Assembly: GCA_040384465.1 (NCBI GenBank)
Contig: JAZKJF010000008.1
Coordinates: 62,001-126,000 of the forward strand
Source of the DNA: UBA5078 sp040384465
GTDB taxonomy: Bacteria > Pseudomonadota > Gammaproteobacteria > Pseudomonadales > Pseudohongiellaceae
DNA length: 64,000 nt
Reading direction: 5' to 3'
A model generated the notes under the pieces. That model did no database searches, was not told where the DNA came from, and saw nothing but the letters and a program-made list of their open reading frames with translations. Both the position numbers and the translations under genes were made by a program. Shown piece after piece: positions 51,453-60,972 of the stretch; position 1 is the stretch's first letter; the number at the start of each line of letters is the position of its first letter.

Positions 51453-52335
51453 TCGCCTGCACCAAACGATTGCCCCAGCCCAACTTGCTGCGGCAGGTCT
51501 CGTAGAAATTGTGATCCAGAGGATGAATGAGGCGCAAAGGCTCGGCTTTCTTGCGCACAATCACGGAGTCGCCCGGCGTAGTGCTGAAACTGATGGCACC
51601 GTCGCAGCTGATCTGCGGAAGGATCGAGCGCTGCTCACCTACCAAGATGCGGATGGTACTGCCAGCATCGATCACCAGAGGACGACTACTCAAGGAGTGG
51701 GGATACATCGGCACCAGTACCAGCGCGTTGAGGCTGGGGTGCATGATCGGACCACCTGCGGACAGAGAATAGGCGGTAGAACCTGTCGGCGTCGCCACAA
51801 TCAGGCCGTCAGACTGCTGACTGTTGACGAACTGCTCGTCGATAAAGAGTTCAAATTCGATCATGCGCGCGGCGGTGCCGGGGTGAAGGACCACATCGTT
51901 CAACGCACATCCACTGCTGATGACGGTGCCCGCGCGCTGCAGCTGGCACTCGATCAGGAAGCGGCTTTCTTCGGTATATTTACCGGCCAGAATCGGCCCG
52001 ATGCGGGACTCGATCTCGTCCGGGAGGATGTCGGTGAGAAACCCAAGTCTTCCTCGGTTAACGCCAAGCACCGGTACACCATGCGCCGCGAGAGTGAGCC
52101 CGACACTGAGCATGCTGCCGTCGCCGCCCACTACAATCACCAGATCGCAGTATGCACCAAGCTTGTCTCGCGATACCCTTTCGAGGCGATTGCCCGGCAG
52201 CAACGGTGCACTGTTCTCTTCAATAATGACTTGCAGACCAAGGGATTGCAGGACATTGCCAAGTCGTTGCATGGATTCCACGACACCTGCATGTCCGGGA
52301 CGCCCAACCAACCCTATGCGATTGAATGCTTTCAT
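51445..52335 (-). CDS. nadK: NAD kinase
   Basis: Phosphorylates NAD+ to NADP+ using ATP. The 296 residues start MKAFNRIGLVGRPGHAGVVESMQRL and contain the GGDGSMLSVG motif (near 72) with the catalytic Asp, the NRGRLGFLTDI segment (near 94), NDVVLHPGTAARMIEFELFID and the SDGLIVATPTGSTAYSLSAGGPI signature (near 172-192). Length and motifs are normal. Its 3' end overlaps the rhomboid gene by 8 bp, so the two are translationally linked. Confidence 0.97.
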   Translation of the reverse strand: MKAFNRIGLVGRPGHAGVVESMQRLGNVLQSLGLQVIIEENSAPLLPGNRLERVSRDKLGAYCDLVIVVGGDGSMLSVGLTLAAHGVPVLGVNRGRLGFLTDILPDEIESRIGPILAGKYTEESRFLIECQLQRAGTVISSGCALNDVVLHPGTAARMIEFELFIDEQFVNSQQSDGLIVATPTGSTAYSLSAGGPIMHPSLNALVLVPMYPHSLSSRPLVIDAGSTIRILVGEQRSILPQISCDGAISFSTTPGDSVIVRKKAEPLRLIHPLDHNFYETCRSKLGWGNRLVQAND

Positions 52336-52349
52336 AAACCTCTCTCAGG

Positions 52350-54626
52350 CTAAGGCGTGATTTCCAGCGTCAACGGCTCTGTCGTATAGATAACTTCTTC
52401 AGAGTCCAGCACCCTGTAAGCAATGAATATCTGCAAACGCTGGTTAACCAGATCATTGCCGAAACGGGCTGCATTGATAAGCCGTACATACTCGACAGCT
52501 TGCAGAGCCGCCGCCGGTCCGAAGGGAACAAGACCGGCAATCGAGTTATCCCAGCGAGAGATGCGCCCGGCTTTGTCGAGCAGGAAGAATGTTTGTCCAT
52601 CCAGAGTGATCAGGACATGCATCTCTCCCGTGCGACCGATATGTCGGCTGTCGACCACCAGACTCAGATTGACGTCGATGTTGTCTTTGGGCGTGACGGC
52701 AGAGACGTAACTCAAGCCCTTGTTCACACTCGCAGCCAGCGCGATGCGTGCATCGGTCGGCGTGCCCTGACTGCTGACAACGTGCCGGGCGGGCAGCATG
52801 GGCACACGCGTCGGGAAGTAACTGGCAATCTGATGACGCACAAGATTCAAGGCCAGCGCGGCATCTGCACCATGCACGGGATCGTTCGCACTGACGCCAC
52901 AAGGCAGGCCCAGACAATCGAGCAAGGGGCTGGAGAAACGCCCCAGACGCAGGTCAGTATTGAACGCTCCGGGGTAAGCCATCACCGTGACGAAGCGGGC
53001 ATCGACCCCATACCCCGTTGCAAAATCGAAAGTCCCGCCGAAACCATCTTCCCGTTTGGAGTGCGTCAAACCCATATTGTGACCGAGTTCGTGAGCGACG
53101 ACGGAGCTGACCGGGCAATCAATCGCGATATCCGAATAGGCAAAATCCTTCTCCGAGGTCGAGAGGAAATCACCCTGGGTATTGAAGCCGCCAAGATTCG
53201 CGAGACCGCAGCGCGCACTCTCTCTCCCCTGGGGCCGGAACAACATCACCAGATCGGCCCCGTAGGTCTGTCTCAGAGCATCTACCTGCCCGAACGCGGG
53301 ATGCGTCTTGCGGGTCAGTGCCGTTAACGCGGTATCCATAGTCACCGCGTCGTCATACTCGACCTGACCGTGATAAACCGGACGCAAGGTGATACCGACG
53401 CGACTGTCGGCATAAATCTGATTGGCAATGCCGATCAACTGATTGATGCGTGTGGCTGCATCCCCTCCGTAGAGATCAGCGGCACCGGGCGTGTATAGCG
53501 CCATGACATCGATGACGACGTTGCTGTTATTCACGGAGGTGGCATCGAATTGATTGGTTCCAAGCAGCGCCTCGTTGCGGTCACTGATGCCATCGCCATC
53601 GCTGTCCGTGCGGACATCTTCGACCACATTCAACTGGGCATCGTGACGCAAGGTGCCCACGACAGCAGTACTGACGATGTGAGGTTTGGACTGCTTTCCC
53701 GTGGCGACACTATACACAAGAGTGCGCGATTCGCCCGGCGCGAAGTCGCCAAGCCCGCAATTGAGGACTGCCTGTCCGGCCAACAACCCTGTCCGACAAG
53801 CGGTGGGAGCAGCGACCAGGGTGGTATTTTCCAGAATGAAGTAGATATTCAGCGCCAGATCCTGATGCCGCTCTGCACTGATGTTCTTGAGACTGATCGT
53901 GACATCCACCTTGCCGCCGACCAGTACGCTGTTACTGCTGAAGGTCTGGTTGATGCTGAAGTTGCTGTTGTTGATGCCCGAGGAACGCGCCTCAAGACTC
54001 TTCGAAGAAACTGCCGCACTGCTAAGACTCAGCGCCTGAGTCGGAATCACAAAATCATGATCGAGAGGCTTTAACGGCGATATCGTTGTCTGATAGATCC
54101 AACCCACAAAGACGCCAGACGTCTCCTGCTTTCGGGTGTACAACTGCCAGACGGTATCGCCAAGCTCCAGATACGCAAAAACACTGTTCAGACCGACCGT
54201 CAGAACCAGCGGCGCCGACGAAGGATCATCCAGCAGTCTCCCTTGGAAAACTGTGTCTCCATTGACGTAGCTGCTCTCATGCGTAATGAGGATGGGATGC
54301 GGACGCTCTACCGCACTCATCGCCGGGGCGAGAAAACTTCCTCCGACCTGTAATTGCGACAAACTGGCAGCCTGAATTTCAATTGCTACAGGGGAAGTCG
54401 CATGAGCTGGCAAGATCGGCCATGACTCATCGGCTGAGGTCAGGGTCCATAAAGGCGCGTCGACATCTGAGAGGTCATAATCCGTGAGGTCGCCAGCGCG
54501 GAGATCCAGATTCTGAGCGAGCAGTGTTCCGGGTTGGCACAACAGAACCAAAGTCGTCAGCACAGCGCACAAGCGTGGCGCCAACAAGAATAGTCGTCCA
54601 ATGATCGTGGTCAAAAACGTCAGCAT
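52350..54626 (-). CDS. Secreted M12B-like zinc metallopeptidase
   Basis: A 758-residue exported protein: signal peptide (VLTTLVLLCQPGTLLAQ), a prodomain-like region, a CARDB/DUF11-like beta domain (residues 225-320), a calcium-binding thrombospondin-type-3-like loop DSDGDGISDRNEALLGTNQFD (near 340), and a reprolysin-like catalytic domain with HELGHNMGLTHS (HExxHxxGxxH, near 511) and Met-turn VTVMAYPG. A C-terminal beta domain of about 150 residues follows. Expected to degrade extracellular protein. Lies 14 bp upstream of nadK on the same strand but is probably a separate functional unit. Confidence 0.85.
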   Translation of the reverse strand: MLTFLTTIIGRLFLLAPRLCAVLTTLVLLCQPGTLLAQNLDLRAGDLTDYDLSDVDAPLWTLTSADESWPILPAHATSPVAIEIQAASLSQLQVGGSFLAPAMSAVERPHPILITHESSYVNGDTVFQGRLLDDPSSAPLVLTVGLNSVFAYLELGDTVWQLYTRKQETSGVFVGWIYQTTISPLKPLDHDFVIPTQALSLSSAAVSSKSLEARSSGINNSNFSINQTFSSNSVLVGGKVDVTISLKNISAERHQDLALNIYFILENTTLVAAPTACRTGLLAGQAVLNCGLGDFAPGESRTLVYSVATGKQSKPHIVSTAVVGTLRHDAQLNVVEDVRTDSDGDGISDRNEALLGTNQFDATSVNNSNVVIDVMALYTPGAADLYGGDAATRINQLIGIANQIYADSRVGITLRPVYHGQVEYDDAVTMDTALTALTRKTHPAFGQVDALRQTYGADLVMLFRPQGRESARCGLANLGGFNTQGDFLSTSEKDFAYSDIAIDCPVSSVVAHELGHNMGLTHSKREDGFGGTFDFATGYGVDARFVTVMAYPGAFNTDLRLGRFSSPLLDCLGLPCGVSANDPVHGADAALALNLVRHQIASYFPTRVPMLPARHVVSSQGTPTDARIALAASVNKGLSYVSAVTPKDNIDVNLSLVVDSRHIGRTGEMHVLITLDGQTFFLLDKAGRISRWDNSIAGLVPFGPAAALQAVEYVRLINAARFGNDLVNQRLQIFIAYRVLDSEEVIYTTEPLTLEITP

Positions 54627-54710
54627 ACTGGGGCACGTTGTCGAGCAGTGAGTCGGGCAAATAAAAAGGCTTCAGGCTTGCGGCAGAGCGGGGCTCAGTA
54701 TACGTGAAGG

Positions 54711-55661
54711 TCACTGATCGCGCCACGTGGGAATATTTTCCAAAAATGCCTGCAAACCACCGGTGTGTACGGCAATCAACTCACTCCCAGGCGCAAACTC
54801 CCCTCTTGCCAATAGATGGTACAACCCCATCATCAGCTTGCCAGTGTAGACTGGCTCCAGAGGAATCCCGGTGCGCTGATAAAACCCGTGGATGAATTCG
54901 AGCAACTCGGGAGTGACGCGGGCATAGCCACCGCAGTGCCATTCCAGCGAAATCTGCCAGTTTCCGGGATCTTCAGAACCACATTGCTGAAGCATCTCGC
55001 GGACATCATGCTCCAGAAAATCGCCTTTCAGCACGGCCATGCCCAGCACCCGATAGTCTTCTGTCCGACCCAGCAGCAACCCAGCCAATGTTGTTCCCGT
55101 GCCACACGCCAGCGCAACGATCCGTTCAGTAGAGGACGCGGACCAGTGCAACAGCCTGGCAATCTCTGCACAGCCTTGCGTACCCGCGACATTGGCACCC
55201 CCCTCTGGAATCAGATAGAAATCTCCAAACTGTTCATGCAGACGAGCGATAAAAACAGGACTGTTTTTGTCCCGATAGTCAGTGCGAGTGACGTGATGCA
55301 ATGCCATGCCCTGTTGACGGGCAAATGTCAGAGTGGCATTCAGAGGTTGAGCGGACTCGCCGCGCACCACGCCAATGGTATCCAGCCCCATCAGCTTTCC
55401 AGCGGCGGACAAGGCATGCAGATGATTGGAATAGGCTCCACCGAAACTCAAAACCTTGGTGTATCCCTGATCTTTGGCCGCTTGAAGATTCAGCCTGAGC
55501 TTGTACCACTTGTTTCCCCCGATCAGCGGGTGAAGCAAATCCAGACGCAGCATGCGCAGTGAAACACTTGCCGAATGGAGAATGGGGTCGTCGATTGTTT
55601 GCAACGCTGGCGAGCTAAATGCCGGCAAAGTAAATTCAGGAAGATAAGGGGGTGTCTGCAT
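54711..55661 (-). CDS. PLP-dependent ACC deaminase / D-cysteine desulfhydrase family protein
   Basis: Start at 55661 (MQTPPYLPEFTLPAFSSPALQ), giving 316 residues; 14 codons further upstream are open but not family-like. The PLP lysine is in LIGGNKWYKLRLNL (near 52) and the phosphate/cofactor loops are FGGAYSNHLHALS (near 77) and VALACGTGTTLAGLL (near 180). This is the family of 1-aminocyclopropane-1-carboxylate deaminase and D-cysteine desulfhydrase; motifs alone do not decide the substrate. Just 86 bp downstream of tRNA-Asp on the same strand, with no visible terminator between them. Confidence 0.85.
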   Translation of the reverse strand: MQTPPYLPEFTLPAFSSPALQTIDDPILHSASVSLRMLRLDLLHPLIGGNKWYKLRLNLQAAKDQGYTKVLSFGGAYSNHLHALSAAGKLMGLDTIGVVRGESAQPLNATLTFARQQGMALHHVTRTDYRDKNSPVFIARLHEQFGDFYLIPEGGANVAGTQGCAEIARLLHWSASSTERIVALACGTGTTLAGLLLGRTEDYRVLGMAVLKGDFLEHDVREMLQQCGSEDPGNWQISLEWHCGGYARVTPELLEFIHGFYQRTGIPLEPVYTGKLMMGLYHLLARGEFAPGSELIAVHTGGLQAFLENIPTWRDQ

Positions 55662-55747
55662 GTTGGATACACGACAGTAAACCAATGACAGCGGAGACAA
55701 CAAACGTATGGAAGGGGGATCGAAACTTCTGACGGCGATGAATTAAG

Positions 55748-55824
55748 TGGCGGACCGGACGGGACTCGAACCCGCGACCTCCGGCGTGACAGGCCGGCAT
55801 TCTAACCGGCTGAACTACCGGTCC
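55748..55824 (-). tRNA. tRNA-Asp (anticodon GTC)
   Basis: A 77-base gene with encoded CCA. The acceptor arms GGACCGG / CCGGTCC pair perfectly; the anticodon loop CTGTCAC gives GTC; discriminator base G, as expected for Asp. Second gene of the Val-Asp operon. Confidence 0.97.
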
Positions 55825-55916
55825 ACACAAACTTCATCTCTTCTTTATTGCAGCGGCAATCTCTTTAAACTTGCCTTGTTCCCTTCGAGCAACAGTTTCG
55901 CTACGAACGCTCTAAC

Positions 55917-55992
55917 TGGTGGGTGATGAGGGATTTGAACCCCCGACATTCGCCTTGTAAGGGCGACGCTCTACCAACTGAGCTAATCACCC
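55917..55992 (-). tRNA. tRNA-Val (anticodon TAC)
   Basis: A 76-base gene with encoded CCA. Acceptor arms GGGTGAT / ATCACCC; anticodon loop CTTACAA gives TAC. It is 92 bp upstream of tRNA-Asp on the minus strand, behind a consensus promoter. Confidence 0.97.
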
Positions 55993-56011
55993 GCTCTCTT
56001 AGGTGACGCGC

Positions 56012-56039
56012 ATTTTACCGACTTAAGGGGGCATGTCAA
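56012..56039 (-). promoter_or_regulatory. Promoter of the tRNA-Val/Asp operon
   Basis: On the minus strand: perfect TTGACA (complement of 56034-56039), 16 bp spacer, TAAAAT (complement of 56012-56017), then a GC-rich start region. About 20 bp before the mature tRNA-Val 5' end. Confidence 0.8.
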
Positions 56040-56121
56040 TAAATTTTCTCAGCTGTTTTTTCTGTCTCGCAAGGTCGACGAGATGTCCTTGACTAAGTGA
56101 GTTTGCAGCTGTTAAACGCAA

Positions 56122-58509
56122 TTATTTGCTCGTGTGTTGATAAGAACCATCCCAATCTTCCGGCAAATTTTCGTGTCGTAACGACGCGATTCTTTCAACA
56201 TAAATTTCATACAACAGTACCTGTGGAAACTGTTGCTGCAGAGTTTCAAACTGTGTCTGTGCAGAATCCCAGTCTTTGTTGAAATAACTATTCAATGCAC
56301 GCTCGTACACTTCAACGCTGTGCAATAATTCTGGTGTCGCCTCTTCGGTGCGGCAAAGCGGTTCGTAAACTTTTACGGCAGTGTCCTTGCCTTTGACCTT
56401 GACCTTGTCGATCAGTCTGCAGACAAATCCTTCGAGCCCTTCAACAGTCTGCTCGCCAATCAAAAATTTCAAACCATAAAATTTCGTCAACCCTTCGAGT
56501 CGTGACGAAAGGTTCACTGCGTCGCCGAGGACTGTATACGCGCGTCGATAGACAGATCCCATGTCGCCCACGTTCATCATGCCGCTGTTGATACCCACAC
56601 CGATCTTGATCTCAGGAAAACCTTTCGCCACAAATTCAGCACACAATTTTTCCACGCTATCCAGAATATGCAGCGCCGCATTGACACCGTTGTAGCGATG
56701 ATTTTTGTCCTGCAACGGAGCACCCCAAAAGGCCATCACCATGTCACCGACATATTTGTCCACGGTGCCGTTGTGCTCGAATATGATACCTGTCACAGGT
56801 GTGAAGAACTCGTTGAGCAATTGCTTCAACTCTGTTGCCGTCAACGCTTCAGACACTGTGGTGAAATCACGAATATCAGCAAACAATACGGTCATCTCCC
56901 GACTCTCGCCAGCAAAAGTATAAGCATCCGGATTATGCAGCATCTGATCAATGTGGGCCGGTGGCACATATTGATCGAACATTCCCTTGATCGCTTTACG
57001 TGAACGGCGCTCATTCAGAAATCCGTAGGTCATATTGACGACACCGAGGAGTACGATCAAAAGCAGAATCAGCGTGAGCGAGATATCCATGCGATACATC
57101 GACCAAAGCAGGAAGTTGCTCCAGATCGCCGCTGCAAGAAGCACCAGCATGGTGACTGCCAGTACAGCAGGACCCAGTGCTGGCAACAACACACTCAGCA
57201 AAACGCCTGCGACCAGCAGAGTAAAGACAATCGCGCCTTGCTCCCACACCGGCTGATAAGGAAAGGCGAGTCCTCGTGATTGCTCAATGCCACTCATCAC
57301 CTGCTGCAGATCAGTTTGCTGACCGGCTTCAATTTCCTGCACAACGAAAGAATCCAGCAAGCCGTTGAGGATATTGGCATGCACTTCGACACCCGGATAG
57401 ACCGCCTCCAATGGCGTGGAACGCAAATCAAACAACCCCGTCGCTGTCGTGCCGACCAGCACCAGTGCGTTCTCGAGAATGGCAGGGTCTGCTGTCCCGT
57501 TCAGCACGTCAGTTGCCGATACAAAAGGAAACTGCCCTTCACCGCTCAACACCGAGCGACCGGTATAAGGCACCAGCACCTGTGCCCTGCCATCGGTTGC
57601 CAATTCATACTGACCGGCATTGCGACCAATACGAATACCTTCTACCTGATGCACATCACCGAGCGGTTGTGTCACCAAATCGAAACGATCTTCAAAGAAA
57701 TAGACGCGCGCCATTTCCAATGCCAACGTGGGATAAAGCTGATTCTGATAGCGCACAACCAATGGCACGCGACGAATGATGCCGTCCAGGTCCGGCAACT
57801 GATTCATGATGCCGGCACCGGCCGCAGCCTCCTGCAACACGGCAATGTTCCCCGTATAACCCGCCATTTCCTGAAGCGAGACACGATCAGCCACAGCAGC
57901 ATCGATATCGACGATGGAGTTCGGTAATGCTCCGTACTGCACTTCCTCTACCGGGTTGAAAGACACCGACAATACCACCGACATCAATGGACCACTGATG
58001 GCTTGTGCCATATAACGATCCGCATCGAGTTCTGTTTCAAGCTCCAGCAATCGTGTTGTCATCCCTCCATCGAGCCGATCACTACCGACTCGCCCCAGCA
58101 GATCCCCCACGATGTTGCGTTGCGGTTCAGGGAACGTAACGTCGAAGCCGGTCACCAATACGCCGTACTCCTCAAGCTTCTCGATCAGAAGCCCTACTTT
58201 GAAGCGATCCCATGGCCACTGCCCTTCCGCCTGCAGACTGCGTTCATCGATATCGACGACAACGATTTTATTCTCAGGATTTTTGACCGGCTTTGGCATC
58301 AGATTGAAACGTTGATCATAAATCAGATTGTCCAGCCGCCCGATCAACGTGCCGACTCCAGGTGCCGGAGCAATCTCCATCCAGGTGACGAGCAAGGTAA
58401 TCAACAGACCTGCGGCTATAGGCAGACGCCTGCCTTTCAACAAGAAGCGGGAAATGATTTTCAAATAGCGGAGAGCAGATGTCTGATGTTCGGTCGGATG
58501 TTCAGGCAT
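56122..58509 (-). CDS. CHASE2-domain class III adenylate cyclase
   Basis: A 795-residue membrane signalling enzyme: N-terminal membrane helix (near 31-45), periplasmic CHASE2 sensor (VVVDIDERSLQAEGQWPWDRFKVGLLIEKL ... about 60-390), three membrane helices (about 415-500), then a class III cyclase domain from 537. The metal-binding Asp545 and Asp589 lie in FADIRDF and VGDMVMAFWG. The base-specifying residues Lys585 (TVDKYVGD) and Asp663 (TVLGDAVNLSS) fit ATP rather than GTP, so cAMP is the expected product. The C-terminal 80 residues resemble a TPR-like helical tail. Signal unknown. Divergent from queD. Confidence 0.9.
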   Translation of the reverse strand: MPEHPTEHQTSALRYLKIISRFLLKGRRLPIAAGLLITLLVTWMEIAPAPGVGTLIGRLDNLIYDQRFNLMPKPVKNPENKIVVVDIDERSLQAEGQWPWDRFKVGLLIEKLEEYGVLVTGFDVTFPEPQRNIVGDLLGRVGSDRLDGGMTTRLLELETELDADRYMAQAISGPLMSVVLSVSFNPVEEVQYGALPNSIVDIDAAVADRVSLQEMAGYTGNIAVLQEAAAGAGIMNQLPDLDGIIRRVPLVVRYQNQLYPTLALEMARVYFFEDRFDLVTQPLGDVHQVEGIRIGRNAGQYELATDGRAQVLVPYTGRSVLSGEGQFPFVSATDVLNGTADPAILENALVLVGTTATGLFDLRSTPLEAVYPGVEVHANILNGLLDSFVVQEIEAGQQTDLQQVMSGIEQSRGLAFPYQPVWEQGAIVFTLLVAGVLLSVLLPALGPAVLAVTMLVLLAAAIWSNFLLWSMYRMDISLTLILLLIVLLGVVNMTYGFLNERRSRKAIKGMFDQYVPPAHIDQMLHNPDAYTFAGESREMTVLFADIRDFTTVSEALTATELKQLLNEFFTPVTGIIFEHNGTVDKYVGDMVMAFWGAPLQDKNHRYNGVNAALHILDSVEKLCAEFVAKGFPEIKIGVGINSGMMNVGDMGSVYRRAYTVLGDAVNLSSRLEGLTKFYGLKFLIGEQTVEGLEGFVCRLIDKVKVKGKDTAVKVYEPLCRTEEATPELLHSVEVYERALNSYFNKDWDSAQTQFETLQQQFPQVLLYEIYVERIASLRHENLPEDWDGSYQHTSK

Positions 58510-58626
58510 GCTTTTTCCTGATTGGCGAGGGCAGTCGCCCCGGATTATATGTCAATCCAACTGTACTTGAAACGCGACTCCCGGTACCATTGCCGCCGCT
58601 CTTTCCCAACAGTTTTCCCGGGTATC

Positions 58627-58980
58627 ATGCAGATCTACAAAGAATTTACCTTCGAAGCAGCCCATCGACTTCCTCATGTTCCCGAGGGGCACAAGTGTGC
58701 ACGACTCCACGGACACTCCTTCCTGGTGAAAATCGCCGTGTCGGGAGAAGTCGGTGAGCGTTCCGGTTGGGTCATGGATTTCGGTGATATCAAGAGCGCC
58801 TTTCAGCCGATCTGGAAAGAGTTGGATCATTACTATCTGAACGACATCCCCGGTCTCGAAAATCCTACCAGCGAGAACCTCGCGATCTGGATATGGAACA
58901 AACTCAAACCGGGACTGCCAGCACTTTGCAGTATCGAGATTCGCGAAACCTGCACAAGCGGTTGCATCTACACCGGCTGA
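58627..58980 (+). CDS. queD: 6-carboxytetrahydropterin synthase
   Basis: Second step from GTP to queuosine precursor preQ0, using the product of FolE. Start at 58627 (MQIYKEFTFEAAHRLPHVPEGHKC), giving 117 residues, the QueD length; the open frame extends 35 codons upstream without family similarity. Zinc ligands are His in FEAAHRL and LHGHSF; the catalytic Cys is in GHKCARLHGH, and the C-terminal RETCTSGCIYTG motif with its Glu is present. Monocistronic, followed 20 bp later by a convergent gene. Confidence 0.95.
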   Translation: MQIYKEFTFEAAHRLPHVPEGHKCARLHGHSFLVKIAVSGEVGERSGWVMDFGDIKSAFQPIWKELDHYYLNDIPGLENPTSENLAIWIWNKLKPGLPALCSIEIRETCTSGCIYTG

Positions 58981-59000
58981 GTTGCATCACACCAAAGCGG

Positions 59001-60245
59001 TCACACCAGAGCGAAGGTGTCTGGAGTGTTGACATCATCAGTCAGTGCGTCTCTGTTCACATTCAGGCGCTCTGCGATCAACCGTTTGCAGGCGATAAAT
59101 TCTTTCGCACGATTCACGCAATCTGCCGCGATCATCTTCCCTGCTTTGAAATAAAAAACCGAGAAGCCTTTGCCATCGGCATTCAGCCTATCACCCCGCA
59201 CCAACAGTTCATCGTAACCATTCAATAAACCCGCGCTTTGCAACTTGATTGCGTATTGATCTGACCAGAACCAAGGTAAGGCATCATAGATCGTCGGTTT
59301 GCCCGCGATGTTGGCCGCCACGACGCGTGACTGATCAAGGGCATTCTGCACCGATTCAAGCCGCACGTGATGCCCGTAAATGGCGTTGGGATGCCAGGTG
59401 CAATCCCCTGCTGCGTAAACATCGGCAACGCTGGTACGAGCATAGTCATCCACCACAATACCGTTGTTCACCTGCAGACCAGCGGCAATGGCAAGGCTGG
59501 TTTCCGGAATGACGCCTACCCCAACGATCACAACATCTGCTTGATACTCCGTACCATCCGCGCATACCACAGCTCTCACCCGGTCCTCTCCTGCAATACG
59601 GTGAACTTGTGCATGGGTGACGATTTTTACGCCGTGGCTTGCGTGCAGATGCTGAAAGTATTCCGACATCACTTCACTGGTCACACGTTGCAACAAGCGT
59701 TCAGTGGCTTCCAGCACGGTGACTTCCAGCCCCAGTTGCGCCAGCACAGCGGCGGCCTCCAACCCAATATAACCTCCGCCAATGATCACTGCTCTACGGC
59801 CCGCAATCAGTTCCGGTTTGAGGATCGCGACATCGTCTGCCGTGCGCAGATAGTGCACACCTTCGAGATCATCTCCCAATCCCAGTCTGCGTACCCGGGC
59901 ACCCGTACAGAAAGCGAGCTTGTCATAGGCAAGCCTTTCTCCGTTGCTCAAGAGCAGCGTTTTCTTCTGCACATCCAGACTCTCGACGCGCTCACCAAGA
60001 CACAGCTCCACGGCACTGGCCGCATACATGCTGAGTGGGCGCAAAGCAATTTCATCAACAGACTTCTCACCCGCCAGTACTGCTTTCGATAACGGTGGCC
60101 GGTGATAAGGCAGATGGGGCTCCGCGCCGATCAGGATGATGCGCCCTGCCCAACCCTCTTTACGCAATTGCACGGCGAGTTGCGAACCGGCGTGACTCGC
60201 CCCCACTATCACGCAGACCTGTTGTGAAGTATCTGATTCGCTCAT
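59001..60245 (-). CDS. FAD/NAD(P)H-dependent ferredoxin/rubredoxin reductase-like protein
   Basis: A 414-residue flavoprotein of the family that reduces ferredoxins or rubredoxins for oxygenases. It has the N-terminal FAD loop CVIVGASHAGSQLAVQLRKEGW, the PYHRPPLSKAVL segment (near 47), the NAD loop RAVIIGGGYIGLEAAAVLAQLGLEVTVLE (near 148) and the FAD-contacting DVYAAGDCTWHPN (near 273). A C-terminal reductase domain (LPWFWSDQYAIKLQSAGLL ...) completes it. No ferredoxin, rubredoxin or oxygenase gene is next to it, so its partner must be encoded elsewhere. Divides queD from ung. Confidence 0.85.
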   Translation of the reverse strand: MSESDTSQQVCVIVGASHAGSQLAVQLRKEGWAGRIILIGAEPHLPYHRPPLSKAVLAGEKSVDEIALRPLSMYAASAVELCLGERVESLDVQKKTLLLSNGERLAYDKLAFCTGARVRRLGLGDDLEGVHYLRTADDVAILKPELIAGRRAVIIGGGYIGLEAAAVLAQLGLEVTVLEATERLLQRVTSEVMSEYFQHLHASHGVKIVTHAQVHRIAGEDRVRAVVCADGTEYQADVVIVGVGVIPETSLAIAAGLQVNNGIVVDDYARTSVADVYAAGDCTWHPNAIYGHHVRLESVQNALDQSRVVAANIAGKPTIYDALPWFWSDQYAIKLQSAGLLNGYDELLVRGDRLNADGKGFSVFYFKAGKMIAADCVNRAKEFIACKRLIAERLNVNRDALTDDVNTPDTFALV

Positions 60246-60270
60246 GCACCCTCTCTATCACACTGGGTCG

Positions 60271-60972
60271 TCATTCTGGAACGCGCCAATCAATCGGTTT
60301 CTGTCCATTCGCCGAGAGATAACTGTTTGCTTTGGAAAAATGATGATTGCCGAAAAAACCACGACTTGCCGACAAGGGCGAAGGATGGACAGACTCAAGA
60401 GCGAGATGACGGTTGCGATCGATTATCTCGCCCTTGCGCTGTGCATAGCTTCCCCACAGCAGAAACACCAGACCTGCTCGACGCTCATTGAGCAGCGCCA
60501 CAATGCGATCCGTGAATTGCTCCCAGCCTTTTCCTTGATGCGACCCGGCACGTCCTGACTCAACGGTCAGTACTGAATTGAGCAGCAGCACGCCTTGCTC
60601 GGCCCAGGACTGGAGATAGCCACTGCGCGTAGGCGGTATTCCCAGATCGGCAGCAATTTCTTTGTAGATGTTTTTCAGCGATGGTGGAGTGTCAACGCCG
60701 GGTCTGACGGAAAAACACAGCCCGTGCGCCTGACCCGGGCCGTGATAGGGATCCTGCCCCAGAATAACGACTCGGGTGTTGTCAAACGATGTGGTATTCA
60801 AGGCATTGAAGATATCGTTGCCAGCAGGAAAAATGACTTTTCCCTGCTGTTTCTCGCGCATCAAAAATTCACGCAGTGACCGCATGTAGTCGCGCTCGAA
60901 CTCCGGCAGCAGCAACTCTTTCCAGGACTGTTCCAGCCGCACGCGCTCCATGGGCCACTCTCCACCCGTCAT
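60271..60972 (-). CDS. ung: Uracil-DNA glycosylase
   Basis: Removes uracil from DNA (base-excision repair). The 233 residues contain the catalytic water-activating motif VVILGQDPYHGPGQAHGLCFSV (near 69-90), the Ser/Pro loop PSLKNIYKEI, LLLNSVLTVESGRAGSH and the HPSPLSASRGFFGNHHFSKAN motif (near 195-215), all of family 1 UDG. The ATG overlaps the lysS stop by 4 bp, so ung is the third gene of prfB-lysS-ung. Confidence 0.96.
   Translation of the reverse strand: MTGGEWPMERVRLEQSWKELLLPEFERDYMRSLREFLMREKQQGKVIFPAGNDIFNALNTTSFDNTRVVILGQDPYHGPGQAHGLCFSVRPGVDTPPSLKNIYKEIAADLGIPPTRSGYLQSWAEQGVLLLNSVLTVESGRAGSHQGKGWEQFTDRIVALLNERRAGLVFLLWGSYAQRKGEIIDRNRHLALESVHPSPLSASRGFFGNHHFSKANSYLSANGQKPIDWRVPE

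Noticed and set aside
55636..55830. Minus-strand frame reading VRMPACHAGGRGFESRPVRH
   Set aside because: Sense translation of tRNA-Asp, another well-known spurious product.
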